Source: Sphingomonas sp. FARSPH
GTDB taxonomy: Bacteria > Pseudomonadota > Alphaproteobacteria > Sphingomonadales > Sphingomonadaceae
Direction of reading: 5' to 3'
Assembly (NCBI RefSeq): GCF_003355005.1
Contig: NZ_CP029985.1
Location: 1,665,001-1,729,000, forward strand
DNA length: 64,000 nt
Below are positions 19,038 to 28,136 of this stretch, in pieces. The position numbers and the translations under genes are program-made. Position 1 is the first letter of the stretch, and every line of letters begins with the position of its first letter. The notes below the pieces were generated by a model, which saw nothing but the letters and a program-made list of their open reading frames with translations, searched no databases and was not told the DNA's origin.

Positions 19038-20735
19038 TCACTTGGCGATCACGCCCTTGTACGTCGTGCCGAAATAATCGCCCTTGTTCCACATTGGCCG
19101 CACGCCTGCGTCGGCGATCTCGCGCGCGATCGCGTAATTGGTCGCGACGAAGCGCACGCCCTGATCCCACAGGATCGGCTGAGTCAGGTCGTCGCCCGGC
19201 CGGTGATAGCGGTGCGACAGGAAATCCTCGAACTTGGCGCGGCCTTCGCCCTTCATGCCCGGCCACAGGAAGACGCTGGGGATGCCCTTCTTGACGAAGT
19301 TGAAATGGTCGGAGCGGACGAAGAAGCCCTGTTCGGGCATCGGATCGGGCGACAGGTCGACGCCCGCCGCATTGACCGCGGTCTTGACGATCGGGCCCAA
19401 TGTCGATCGGTCCGCGCCGAACACGATCATGTCCTCGAACTTGTAGAGCAGCACGGGCATGTCGAGATTGACGTCGGCGACGATGTCTTTCAGCGGCACG
19501 GTCGGGTGGTTGGCGAAAAAGTCCGATCCGACCAGCCCCTTCTCCTCGCCGGTCACCGCCAGGAACATGACGGTGCGCCTGGGCGGCTTGCCGCTCGCGG
19601 TGAAGGTCTTCGCTTCCTCGATCAGGCTGGCGATGCCGATCGCATTGTCGAGCGCGCCGTTGTTGATCCGGTCCGCGCCCGCGGGCTGGCCCGGCCGCTC
19701 CGCGCTGACGCCGATATGGTCGAGGTGCGCGGACAGGATCACCACCTCCTTGCCCAACACCGGGTCCGCGCCGGGGATGATGCCGATGACGTTGCTGCTC
19801 GCCGCCGGGGTGAAGGCGGTCGACGTGCTCGCGGTCAGCGTGCCGGCGAGCGCGACGGGTGCGTAGCGCGGATTGTCGCCCGCCGCCTGCGCCGCGATCG
19901 TCGCCCAGGGCGTCTTCGCGCCCGCGAACAGCTTCGCTGCGCCCGCCTGGCTTATCGTGCCCAGATAGGGCGTCGTCGCCGCCGCGCTCGTCCCCGTGCC
20001 GTCCGGATTGGCCCAGGTCATCCGCGGCGCATCATAATATTGCGTCATCGCCGAAAATGGCCGCGCCCGCGGCCCGGCGCGCGGGCTGTCGAGCGTGACG
20101 ATGCCGATCGCGCCATGCTGCTCGGCGATCCATGCCTTGGTCGCGGGGCTGCCGAAATAGGCGCGCTCCTCGCCGCCGAACGTGTCCGGCGCGCCGGCGA
20201 AGATCGCGACGATCTTGCCGCGCACGTCGACGCCTTTGTAATCGTCGACCTTGTATTGCGGCGCGACGATGCCGCGGCCGACGAAGACGACGGGCGCGGA
20301 GACGTTGGTTTCCTTGGCGGCCGGATTGGCGCTCGGCACGAAATCCTCGCCGAAGATGAGCGGCTGCGGCTGGCCGCGCTTCGCGGTCCACACCATGTCG
20401 CCCTTGCCGGCCGCCTTGTACGTGACGAGCGGCACCTTCTGCAGATAGCCGCCGTCATCGCCCGCCGGGCGCAGCCCCGCGGCATAGAATTGCGCGGCGA
20501 CATATTGCGCGGCGATGTCGAATTCCGGGCTGCCCGCCTCGCGTCCCTTCATCGCGTCCGACGCCAGGAACAGCACGTGCGCCTTCATCGCCGCCTGGTC
20601 GGCGGGCAGCGGCGCGTTGATCGCGGCGAGGTCCAGCTTCGCGGTCGGCGATGTTGCGGCCGGGGCGGGCGCCGTCTGGGCAAAAGCAGAGGTCGACAGC
20701 GCGAGCAGCGCCAACGCGCCAAACGTACGGAACAT
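19038..20735 (-). CDS. M28-family zinc metallopeptidase with PA domain, secreted
   Basis: A 565-residue exported aminopeptidase-like enzyme. The signal peptide MFRTFGALALLALSTSAFAQ is followed by a protease-associated insertion (about residues 130-270) and an M28 catalytic domain. Metal ligands and catalytic residues are visible in SAHLDHIG (His, Asp), NGALDNAIGIA (bridging Asp), VTGEEKGLVGS (catalytic Glu and ligand Glu), NLDMP and HRPGDD (last His). It probably acts in the periplasm or outside the cell, trimming peptides. Its stop precedes the SDR gene start by a single base, so they form an operon. It is divergent from pepN, with a 188-base gap. Confidence 0.92.
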   Translation of the reverse strand: MFRTFGALALLALSTSAFAQTAPAPAATSPTAKLDLAAINAPLPADQAAMKAHVLFLASDAMKGREAGSPEFDIAAQYVAAQFYAAGLRPAGDDGGYLQKVPLVTYKAAGKGDMVWTAKRGQPQPLIFGEDFVPSANPAAKETNVSAPVVFVGRGIVAPQYKVDDYKGVDVRGKIVAIFAGAPDTFGGEERAYFGSPATKAWIAEQHGAIGIVTLDSPRAGPRARPFSAMTQYYDAPRMTWANPDGTGTSAAATTPYLGTISQAGAAKLFAGAKTPWATIAAQAAGDNPRYAPVALAGTLTASTSTAFTPAASSNVIGIIPGADPVLGKEVVILSAHLDHIGVSAERPGQPAGADRINNGALDNAIGIASLIEEAKTFTASGKPPRRTVMFLAVTGEEKGLVGSDFFANHPTVPLKDIVADVNLDMPVLLYKFEDMIVFGADRSTLGPIVKTAVNAAGVDLSPDPMPEQGFFVRSDHFNFVKKGIPSVFLWPGMKGEGRAKFEDFLSHRYHRPGDDLTQPILWDQGVRFVATNYAIAREIADAGVRPMWNKGDYFGTTYKGVIAK

Positions 20736-20923
20736 GCGGCAAATCTCCCCGTCGGTCCGGTGGCCGGACCCTTATCTGTGCGGTTCGGGTAGCACAGCAT
20801 GGACGCGGCGCAAGCCTCCGTCACCGCCGGGGCGAGCCGGGGGTGACGCGCGCACGACACGCGTTCGTCCCACCGGGCAAACGCCGCATGGAACTCCCGC
20901 GCCGCCCGCGTATACGTACATCC

Positions 20924-23521
20924 ATGCTCGACGTTCAGACCGCGCCCGCCCAGCCGTCCGTTATCCATCGCGGCGACTATCGTCGCCCCGCCTGGCTGGT
21001 GCCCGACATCCATCTGGACTTCGACCTCGATCCCGCCGCGACGATCGTGCGCGCGCGCCTGTCCGTGACGCGCAGCGGCGCGCATGACGAGCCGCTGCGT
21101 CTCGACGGCGCGGGGCAGCAGGTGCGTGGCGTCCGCGTCGACGGCCAGACGGTCAACGACTGGCAGGTGGCGGGCGATCAGCTCGTCGTCCCGCTCGCCG
21201 GCGACGCGCACGTCGTCGAGACCGAGGTGGCGATCGTCCCCGAAAGCAACACGCAGCTGATGGGCCTCTACGCGTCCAGCGGCATCCTGTGCACGCAATG
21301 CGAGGCGGAAGGGTTCCGCCGCATCACCTATTTCCCGGACCGGCCCGACGTACTCAGCCGCTACAGCGTGCGGATGACCGCGGACAAGGCGCGCTTTCCC
21401 GTCCTGCTCGCGAACGGCGATCCGGTCGCGGCGGGCGACCTCGACGACGGGCGCCACTGGGCGGAATGGAACGATCCCTTCCCCAAACCCTGCTACCTCT
21501 TCGCGCTCGTCGCGGGCGATCTCGCGGTCAATCGCGGCACGTTCGTCACCGCCTCGGGGCGCGAGGTGCAATTGGGCATCTGGGTGCGCGCGGCGGATAT
21601 CGCGAAGACCGACCATGCGCTCGACGCGCTCAAGACGTCGATGGCGTGGGACGAGCGCGTCTACGGCCGCGAATATGATCTCGACGTGTTCAACATCGTC
21701 GCGGTCGACGATTTCAACTTCGGCGCGATGGAGAACAAGGGGCTGAACATCTTCAACAGCCGCTACATCCTCGCCGATCCCGACACCGCGACCGATTACG
21801 ATTACGACGCGATCGCGGCGGTCGTCGCGCACGAATATTTCCACAATTGGTCGGGCAACCGCATCACCTGCCGCGACTGGTTCCAGCTTTCGCTCAAGGA
21901 AGGCTTCACCGTCTATCGCGACCAGGGTTTCTCCGCCGATCAGGGATCGGCGGCGGTCAAGCGGATCGAGGACGTGCGCGGCCTGCGCGCCAGCCAGTTT
22001 CCGGAGGATTCAGGGCCTCTCGCCCACCCCGTCCGTCCGGAAAGCTATCTCGAGATCAGCAATTTCTACACGGCGACCATCTACAACAAGGGCGCGGAGC
22101 TCATCCGGATGATGGCGACCATCCTGGGGCCCGTAAAGTTCCGCGCCGCCACCGACCTCTACTTCAAGCGGTTCGACGGCACCGCGGCGACGTGCGAGGA
22201 TTTCGTCGCCTGCATGGAAGAGGCGGGCGACGTCGACCTCGCGCAATTCCGCTTATGGTACAGCCAGGCGGGCACGCCGCGCGTCTCCGCCAGCCTGTCG
22301 CACACCGCGGGCAGCGGCCGCGCGACCTTGCGCCTCGCGCAGCAGGTGCCCGCGACGCCCGGCCAGCCCGACAAGGCGCCGATGGTGCTGCCGCTCAAGG
22401 TGCGGCTGTTCGGGCTGGAGACCGGGCGTCCGCTCGGCGACGAACAGCTCGTGCTGCTCAAGGACCCGGCCGAGACGATCGTGTTCGAGGCGGTGACCGA
22501 ACGGCCGGTGCTGTCGATCAATCGCGGCTTTTCCGCGCCCGTCGTGATCGAAAGCGATCGCAGCCCCGCCGAACTCGCCTTCCTGTCGGCGCACGACGAC
22601 GATCCCTTCGCGCGCTACGAGGCGATGCAGCAGCTGATGCTCGACACGCTCGTCGCCGGTGCGATCGACGGCGGCCGTGCGGATCACGAAGCGGTCGTCA
22701 CCGCGGTCGCGAATACGCTCGAAAACCCCGATCTCGACCCCGCCTTCGTCGCGGAGGCGGTGCTGCTGCCGTCGGAAAGCTTCGTCGGCGATCAATTGTC
22801 GATGGTCGATCCCGATGCCATCTTCCACGCGCGCGAGGCGCTGCGCCGCGATCTAGGCCGCCGGCTCGCCGACCGCTGGCGTGTCGCTTACGCGCAGGCG
22901 CCCCAGGGGCCGTACGTTTACACGCCGGAAGCGAAGGGGCGGCGCCGCCTGCGCAACGTCGCGCTCGGCTATATCGCGGCGGGCGGCGCGGCGGATGCCG
23001 ATGCGCTCGCCTTCCGCCAGTTCGAGGCGGCGGACAATATGACCGACCGGCAGGGCGCGCTCACCGTGCTCGCCAGCGGTCATTCCGGCGCGCGCGAGGC
23101 GGCGCTCGACATCTTCTACAACCGCTATGCGGGCAATCCGCTCGTCATCGACAAATGGTTCCAGACGCAGGCGCTGTCGTCGCGCGACGATACCGCCGCG
23201 CTCGTCGCGGACCTCGCGCGCCATCCCGACTTCACGCTGGCGAACCCCAATCGTGCGCGCGCCTTGCTCGGCGCGTTCGGCGTCAACCAGCGCGCGTTCA
23301 ACGCACCCGATGGTTCGGGCTATCGCTTCCTCGCCGATCAGCTGATCGCGCTCGACAAGCTCAATCCGCAGACCGCGGCGAAGCTGCTCCCCCCGCTCGG
23401 CCGCTGGCGCCGTTTTGACGCGCACCGCGCGGAGCGGATGCGCGCCGAACTCGAACGCATCGTCGCGACGCCCGGCCTGTCGAAGGACCTGTTCGAACAA
23501 GCGTCTAAAAGCCTGGGCTGA
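20924..23521 (+). CDS. pepN: Aminopeptidase N (M1 family)
   Basis: This 865-residue cytoplasmic zinc aminopeptidase removes N-terminal residues from peptides. The exopeptidase motif GAMEN lies at residues 267-271 and the zinc site HEYFH at 303-307, with the third ligand Glu326 in LSLKEG. The C-terminal domains (DUF3458-like, then helical repeats) reach full length (E. coli 870). The ATG at 20924 gives the usual start; an upstream in-frame ATG at 20888 would add a basic 12-residue extension and cannot be excluded. It is monocistronic and followed by a GC-rich repeat hairpin. Confidence 0.97.
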   Translation: MLDVQTAPAQPSVIHRGDYRRPAWLVPDIHLDFDLDPAATIVRARLSVTRSGAHDEPLRLDGAGQQVRGVRVDGQTVNDWQVAGDQLVVPLAGDAHVVETEVAIVPESNTQLMGLYASSGILCTQCEAEGFRRITYFPDRPDVLSRYSVRMTADKARFPVLLANGDPVAAGDLDDGRHWAEWNDPFPKPCYLFALVAGDLAVNRGTFVTASGREVQLGIWVRAADIAKTDHALDALKTSMAWDERVYGREYDLDVFNIVAVDDFNFGAMENKGLNIFNSRYILADPDTATDYDYDAIAAVVAHEYFHNWSGNRITCRDWFQLSLKEGFTVYRDQGFSADQGSAAVKRIEDVRGLRASQFPEDSGPLAHPVRPESYLEISNFYTATIYNKGAELIRMMATILGPVKFRAATDLYFKRFDGTAATCEDFVACMEEAGDVDLAQFRLWYSQAGTPRVSASLSHTAGSGRATLRLAQQVPATPGQPDKAPMVLPLKVRLFGLETGRPLGDEQLVLLKDPAETIVFEAVTERPVLSINRGFSAPVVIESDRSPAELAFLSAHDDDPFARYEAMQQLMLDTLVAGAIDGGRADHEAVVTAVANTLENPDLDPAFVAEAVLLPSESFVGDQLSMVDPDAIFHAREALRRDLGRRLADRWRVAYAQAPQGPYVYTPEAKGRRRLRNVALGYIAAGGAADADALAFRQFEAADNMTDRQGALTVLASGHSGAREAALDIFYNRYAGNPLVIDKWFQTQALSSRDDTAALVADLARHPDFTLANPNRARALLGAFGVNQRAFNAPDGSGYRFLADQLIALDKLNPQTAAKLLPPLGRWRRFDAHRAERMRAELERIVATPGLSKDLFEQASKSLG

Positions 23522-23534
23522 AGGAATCGAAAAG

Positions 23535-23556
23535 CCCCTCCCCTTTAGGGGAGGGG
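23535..23556. repeat. GC-rich hairpin, dispersed CCCCTCCCC type
   Basis: CCCCTCCCCT (23535-23544) pairs exactly with AGGGGAGGGG (23547-23556) around a two-base loop, followed by TTGGGGTGGGG. It lies 13 bases after the pepN stop and could terminate transcription, although there is no U-tract. The sequence type is a common dispersed repeat and resembles the arms of the element at 13419. Confidence 0.6.
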
Positions 23557-23635
23557 TTGGGGTGGGGCACGCTGCATGGGGAAGCAGTTCGGGACATCTC
23601 CCGCAAGCGGCACGGGAGACGAGGTCGCTGTCCTA

Positions 23636-23766
23636 CAGCCCCGCATTGTGCTATACGAACCATATCGGTTCAGGCTGATCGCCGCTCTTTCTCAACCTGA
23701 GTAACAAAAGAACCAAAACGCGCACGAACATGTCACGTTCAGGTGTCAACTTTGTCAAGACTCGCG
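23636..23766 (-). repeat. Dispersed two-box element, copy A
   Basis: Read on the minus strand, this begins with the box CGCGAGTCTTGACAAAG plus TTGACACCTGAACG (23766-23736). After about 75 unrelated bases it ends with TAGCACAA, an eight-base gap and TGTAGGACAGCG (23647-23636). The same two boxes, same orientation, occur at 51583-51410. The first box overlaps the last codons and stop (TGA) of the membrane glycosyltransferase-like gene. The box holds a direct repeat TTGACA-N3-TTGACA. Function unknown. Confidence 0.6.
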
Positions 23767-25644
23767 TGGGCGCATCCCGTGCTGTGCCCCGTCGATCGCG
23801 AACAGCCGAAGCGGCGATCCCTTGGGCAGAGGCAGCGGGGTCAGCCAGTCGGGCACCCATCCTCGCGCCATATGGTCGTAGAACCCGCCCGGATTGCGCG
23901 CGCGATAGTTGGTCGATTCCGCCATGTTCGGGCAGAGCAGCAGCAGCGTTGCGCCGTGCCGCTTCATGATCGCATGCGCCTGTTGCTCGGTCCCGCCGAA
24001 CGCATGCTGCACGTCGAGGATCGCGTCGCCGTTGCGGTGATACGGCCCCGCGATCGCGCTGTGGTGCGTCAGCGTGATCAGCCGCGGCCCCAGGTCGACG
24101 AAGGTGAAGATCGTCTGCGCCGGATAGGCGTCGAGCGGCTTCAGCACGGTATAGCGGATGCAGTTGCCCGTCGCGCCGTTGACCCGCTTCTGATAGGCGT
24201 TGGGCCGGTCGGGCGGCGTATAGGCCAGCTTTTTGCCGAACAGGTTCATGTCGAACGGCTTGAAGACCAGCGGCGCGGCGACGCCGGAGATGACGAGGAA
24301 CGCCACTGCACTGCCCGCGACGCGCACCGCGATGTTGCGATGGTCGAGCAGCCGCGGCAGCACGATCCACGCCAGCAGTACCGCGCCCGGCACGCCGAGC
24401 AGCTGTGCCGCCGGACCCGCACGCACCTGCCACAGCAGCATCAGCCCGGCGAAGGTGACGAACAGCGCCACCGCGACCCAGCCGACCAGCATCGGGCTGC
24501 GCCGCGCGCGCCACGCGCCGACGATGACGCCGACGATGCCGATCGCCGGCAGCGCCGCGATCGGCACGCCGAGGCGCAACGGGTGTTTGTAGATCGGCTT
24601 CGCCTCGCGGACGTTGTCCAGCCAGTTCTTCTGCAATTCGGGCGACACGCCTTCCGGCCGGCCGAGGCATTGCGGGAAGAAATGGACGAAGCCCGCCGCG
24701 ATCACCGCGCCCGCGACGACGGCGAGGCCCAGGCGCACGTTGCGGCTTTCGGGATTGGCCCAGGCCATCGCGAAGAGGAGCGCGCCCGCCGCGACCATCA
24801 CCGACAGCCACACCGGCGTCAGCGCGTCGCAGCGCATCGCGGCATTGGCATAGGAGGCGAAGGCGGCATAGCCGATTGCGCTGCCGCCGCCGAGGCTGAG
24901 TGCATAGGGCGCCAGCCGGGCCGCCTCGCGCCGGTCCCAAACCCACGCCAGCGCCAGGATCGCGCCCGCCATCGCGCAATAGGGCAGCATCTCCAGCCCT
25001 ATCGACAGGCTGACCGCGCTGGCGAGGCCGACCATGATGCCGCCGCGCACCGGCCTGCGGTCGCACAGCCCCGCGACGGTCAGGCTCAGCATCGCGAGCT
25101 GCCAGCCGTGGTGGTCGATCCGTTCGGGCAGGAACATCAGCATCGTCGCCGACGTCATCAGCAGGAAGACGATGGCGAGCGGCCAGGCGAGCGGGTGGAT
25201 CAGCCGGCGCACCGTCGCGCCGAGGCCGATCATCGTGATCGACAGGGGCAGCAGCGGCGCGATCCCGCACGCCAGCCGCTCGGCCCAGTAATTGCTGGTG
25301 AACAGGCGGAAGAACAGGATCAGCCCGGCGATCGGCAGGTCGACGATGCGGCTCCAGTGGATGTCGAACCCCTGCGGCGGGTTGAGCCGATACTGGCGCA
25401 GGTCGTACCAGCCCTGGCCCCCCAACCAGGCGCGCACCTGCATCAGGCGCATGTTGTCGTCGGTGTCGCCCAGCGACAGCCAGCGCACCATGTTCCAGTC
25501 GTGCCAGACGTACCAGGCGGTCACCGCGAGCCACGCGACGAGCGTCAGCGCGATCCAGTTGCGGTCCAGCTCGGCGTCCAGCCGGCCGCGCGGGGAAGTG
25601 TTCAAGCGAGGGCCCTTCGAATTGCCGTTCCGTTCCCGGTCCAT
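23755..25644 (-). CDS. GT-C-like polytopic membrane protein, possible glycosyltransferase
   Basis: A 629-residue protein with a short hydrophilic N-terminus, about 11-13 membrane helices and a soluble C-terminal domain (about residues 480-629). The first extracytoplasmic loop carries LGDTDDNMRLMQVRAWLGGQGWYDL, an acidic DxDD-like motif placed where GT-C glycosyltransferases have their catalytic Asp. I infer a lipid-linked sugar transferase; the exact family is not certain. It is divergent from gtrA-like, methyltransferase and gtrB-like genes that fit a surface-glycan role. The ATG at 25644 is preferred. A start at 25665 would overlap the divergent start codon by two bases. Confidence 0.7.
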   Translation of the reverse strand: MDRERNGNSKGPRLNTSPRGRLDAELDRNWIALTLVAWLAVTAWYVWHDWNMVRWLSLGDTDDNMRLMQVRAWLGGQGWYDLRQYRLNPPQGFDIHWSRIVDLPIAGLILFFRLFTSNYWAERLACGIAPLLPLSITMIGLGATVRRLIHPLAWPLAIVFLLMTSATMLMFLPERIDHHGWQLAMLSLTVAGLCDRRPVRGGIMVGLASAVSLSIGLEMLPYCAMAGAILALAWVWDRREAARLAPYALSLGGGSAIGYAAFASYANAAMRCDALTPVWLSVMVAAGALLFAMAWANPESRNVRLGLAVVAGAVIAAGFVHFFPQCLGRPEGVSPELQKNWLDNVREAKPIYKHPLRLGVPIAALPAIGIVGVIVGAWRARRSPMLVGWVAVALFVTFAGLMLLWQVRAGPAAQLLGVPGAVLLAWIVLPRLLDHRNIAVRVAGSAVAFLVISGVAAPLVFKPFDMNLFGKKLAYTPPDRPNAYQKRVNGATGNCIRYTVLKPLDAYPAQTIFTFVDLGPRLITLTHHSAIAGPYHRNGDAILDVQHAFGGTEQQAHAIMKRHGATLLLLCPNMAESTNYRARNPGGFYDHMARGWVPDWLTPLPLPKGSPLRLFAIDGAQHGMRPRES

Positions 25645-25663
25645 GTCCTTTAGGGCGCGTGCC

Positions 25664-26095
25664 ATGGCGAGGGAAGCGTTCGCGAAACTGGAAGAGATGC
25701 GGCGCAGCGGGCTGCTGGCGCAGATCGTGCGCTTCGGCATCGCCGGCGGCGTCTCGACGATCATCTATTCGGCCGTCTACCTGCCGCTCACCGCCTGGGT
25801 GCTGCCGCGCGACCATGCCGTCTACGCCGTGCCGCCCAGCTTCCTCGTCGCGGTGATCTGCGGCTTCTTCCTGCACAGCCGCTGGAGCTTCAAGGGGCAC
25901 GGCACGCGCCAACCCGGCATGACGCAGCAGCTGAAGTTCGTCGGCGTGCAGGCGAGCGGCATGGCGCTGAACGCGCTCGTCACCTGGATCGGCACCGCCG
26001 GTTTCGGCCTTGCCCCCTGGGTGCCGCTCGTCCCCGCCATCCTTCTTGCGACGATGGTCACCTTCGTCCTCAACCGCTATCTGGTCTTCGCATAA
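25664..26095 (+). CDS. GtrA-family membrane protein
   Basis: A 143-residue protein with four predicted membrane helices. FGIAGGVSTIIYSAVYLPLT and the second half AVICGFFLHSRWSFKG, KFVGVQASGMALNALVTW, FVLNRYLVFA are the family pattern. GtrA proteins are thought to flip undecaprenyl-phosphate-linked sugars across the inner membrane for modification of lipopolysaccharide or other surface glycans. The stop TAA shares its last base with the ATG of the methyltransferase gene (TAATG), so the two are coupled. A GtrB-like transferase is encoded just beyond, convergent to it. Confidence 0.88.
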   Translation: MAREAFAKLEEMRRSGLLAQIVRFGIAGGVSTIIYSAVYLPLTAWVLPRDHAVYAVPPSFLVAVICGFFLHSRWSFKGHGTRQPGMTQQLKFVGVQASGMALNALVTWIGTAGFGLAPWVPLVPAILLATMVTFVLNRYLVFA

Positions 26096-26823
26096 TGGAT
26101 CGCATCGTCTACGACCGCATGGCCGCGCATGATTCCACCCATTGGTGGTATCGCGCGCGCCGCGACATCCTCAGCGACTATCTGAAGCGCTATGGCAACG
26201 TCCCCACGGGCGCGCGCATCCTCGAAATCGGCTGCGGCACCGGCCACAATCTGCCGATGCTCGCCGCATTCGGTGCGGTCGATGCGATCGAGATCGATCC
26301 GGCGGCGCGTGCGATCGCGAGTGAGCGGCTCGGCAAGCCGGTCGGCGCGGCGCCGCTGCCTGAACTGCCCGGCGTCGCGCGCGGCGCCTACGACCTCGTC
26401 GCGGTGCTCGACGTCGTCGAGCATATCGAGGACGACGTCGCCGCGCTCGCCGCGATGAAGGCGCTGCTGAAGCCCGGCGGCAAGATCCTGATCGCGGTTC
26501 CGGCGCACCAGTGGATGTGGAGCGCGCACGACGTCGTCAACCATCACCATCGTCGCTATTCGAAGGCGACGCTGGCAAAGGCGATCGCCGCGGCGGGACT
26601 CGCGCCGCGCAAGCTCACCTATTTCAATTCTCTGCTCTTCCCGCTCGCCGCGGCGGCGCGGATCGCAGGGCGGCTGACGGGGCGCGACGACAGCGACGAT
26701 TCGCCGCCCGCCAAGCCGCTCAACGCCTTGTTCGAGACGATCTTCCGCCTCGAACGCCACGCGGTCGGCCGCGTGCCGCTGACGCCGGGGGTATCGATCG
26801 TGACGCTGGCGGAACCGCGCTGA
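26095..26823 (+). CDS. Class I SAM-dependent methyltransferase
   Basis: A 242-residue cytoplasmic or membrane-associated methyltransferase. Motif I is ILEIGCGTGHNLPML (residues about 43-57), with the acidic residue AIEIDPAA after strand 2 and motif IV VAVLDVVEHIEDD. The C-terminal portion PAHQWMWSAHDVVNHHHRRYS is seen in lipid or glycan methyltransferases that accompany GtrA and GtrB proteins. The substrate is unknown, possibly a polyprenyl-linked sugar. The start overlaps the gtrA-like stop by one base. Confidence 0.87.
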   Translation: MDRIVYDRMAAHDSTHWWYRARRDILSDYLKRYGNVPTGARILEIGCGTGHNLPMLAAFGAVDAIEIDPAARAIASERLGKPVGAAPLPELPGVARGAYDLVAVLDVVEHIEDDVAALAAMKALLKPGGKILIAVPAHQWMWSAHDVVNHHHRRYSKATLAKAIAAAGLAPRKLTYFNSLLFPLAAAARIAGRLTGRDDSDDSPPAKPLNALFETIFRLERHAVGRVPLTPGVSIVTLAEPR

Positions 26824-26841
26824 TCCGCTAATCCGTGGGGG

Positions 26842-27861
26842 TTACTCTGCCGCGCGCTGCTCTAGGGGCGCGTCGAATTCCGGCGACGGCTCTGCGGCGT
26901 TGAAGCCGAGGCTGGAATGGCCCTTCACCGGGCCGGCGATGTCCGCGACCAGATACAGCGGCCGTCGCTTCGATTCGATGTACAGCCGGCCCAGATACTC
27001 CCCGATCATGCCCAGCACGAACATCTGCACCGCCGACAGGACGGTGACGACGAGCATCGTCGAGGTCCAGCCCTGCACCGGCGACCCTTCGAAGAAGCCC
27101 CACAGGATGTAGATGAGCAGCAGCAGCGACGCGCCGGCGAGGATCACCGAGGCGTGGCTGGCGAAGCGCAGCGGCGCGGTCGAAAAGCCGGTGACCGCAT
27201 CGAACGCGAGCCGCATCATCTTGCCGAGCGGATAATTGGTCTCGCCCGCATGGCGCTCGGCGCGGTCGTAGGGGAAGGGGACCTGGCGGAAGCCGACCCA
27301 GGCGACCATGCCGCGGATGAAACGCGCCTGTTCGGGCAGCGACAGCAACGCATCGAGCGCGCGCCGGCTCATCAGGCGGAAATCGCCCGTGTCGAGCGGG
27401 ATCGGCGTGTCGGTGACGCGATCGAGCACGCGGTAAAAGGCGGCGGCGGTCGCCTTCTTGAAGATCGTCTCGCCCTCGCGCTTGCGCCGGACGGCGTAGA
27501 CGACATCAGCCTCTTGCTGCGCCATCGTCGCGCGCATGTCGGCGAGCAGTTCGGGCGGGTCCTGCAGATCGGCGTCGATGATCAGGATCTGCGCGCCGCA
27601 GCACAGGTCGAGCCCCGCGGTCAGCGCGAGCTGGTGGCCGTGGTTGCGCGACAGGTTGATCGCGACGAGCCGCGGGTCGGCGGCGGCCAGGCGCTGCATC
27701 ACCGGCCAGCTGTCGTCGCGGCTGCCGTCGTTGATCAGCACGATCTCGTAATCATCCCCCACCGCCGCGCGCGCGGCCGCGGACACGCGCGCGTGCAGCA
27801 GCTCAAGGCAGGCGGCTTCGTTGTAACACGGAACGACGACGGACAGGGCGGGACGATGCAT
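26842..27861 (-). CDS. GT2-family glycosyltransferase, GtrB/DPM1-like
   Basis: A 339-residue protein with a GT-A fold family 2 domain (SVVVPCYNEA, LINDGSRDDSW, IIDADLQDPPE, which contains the metal-binding DxD-type motif, and LDTGDFRLMSRRA) followed by two C-terminal membrane helices (about residues 235-300). This is the layout of undecaprenyl-phosphate glucosyl or mannosyl transferases such as GtrB and ArnC. It would charge the polyprenyl carrier that GtrA flips. It is convergent with the methyltransferase gene, with 18 bases between stops, and divergent from the TonB receptor gene. The ATG at 27861 begins directly before the GT2 core. Confidence 0.92.
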   Translation of the reverse strand: MHRPALSVVVPCYNEAACLELLHARVSAAARAAVGDDYEIVLINDGSRDDSWPVMQRLAAADPRLVAINLSRNHGHQLALTAGLDLCCGAQILIIDADLQDPPELLADMRATMAQQEADVVYAVRRKREGETIFKKATAAAFYRVLDRVTDTPIPLDTGDFRLMSRRALDALLSLPEQARFIRGMVAWVGFRQVPFPYDRAERHAGETNYPLGKMMRLAFDAVTGFSTAPLRFASHASVILAGASLLLLIYILWGFFEGSPVQGWTSTMLVVTVLSAVQMFVLGMIGEYLGRLYIESKRRPLYLVADIAGPVKGHSSLGFNAAEPSPEFDAPLEQRAAE

Positions 27862-28136
27862 GATGCGCCGCCTTGTAGCGGCTCGCGGCGGCGGCGTCAT
27901 CATCACCCGTCCCGGTGCAGCCGACGCCCTGAGCCGCGGCCTTCGCGACCGACATGGCAAGGCGCCGCTCGGAAAGCCAGGCCGCCGGCAGTGTTGCGCA
28001 AATGCGGCACATGAAAATTCTGTTACTTTTTTGTCATCTCGCGGTGCGGAATTCCGATGCCGGCGTCGTGAATACGGTGTGGATCGCGATAGACGGGCAA
28101 TTCCGGACGGCCATCGGCGATGCAAGGGGGGATTCA

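Noticed and set aside
20815..20848. GC-rich inverted sequence upstream of pepN (CACCGCCGGGGCGAGC ...)
   Set aside because: It is a short imperfect palindrome similar in type to other GC repeats; I could not define arms of more than a few bases.
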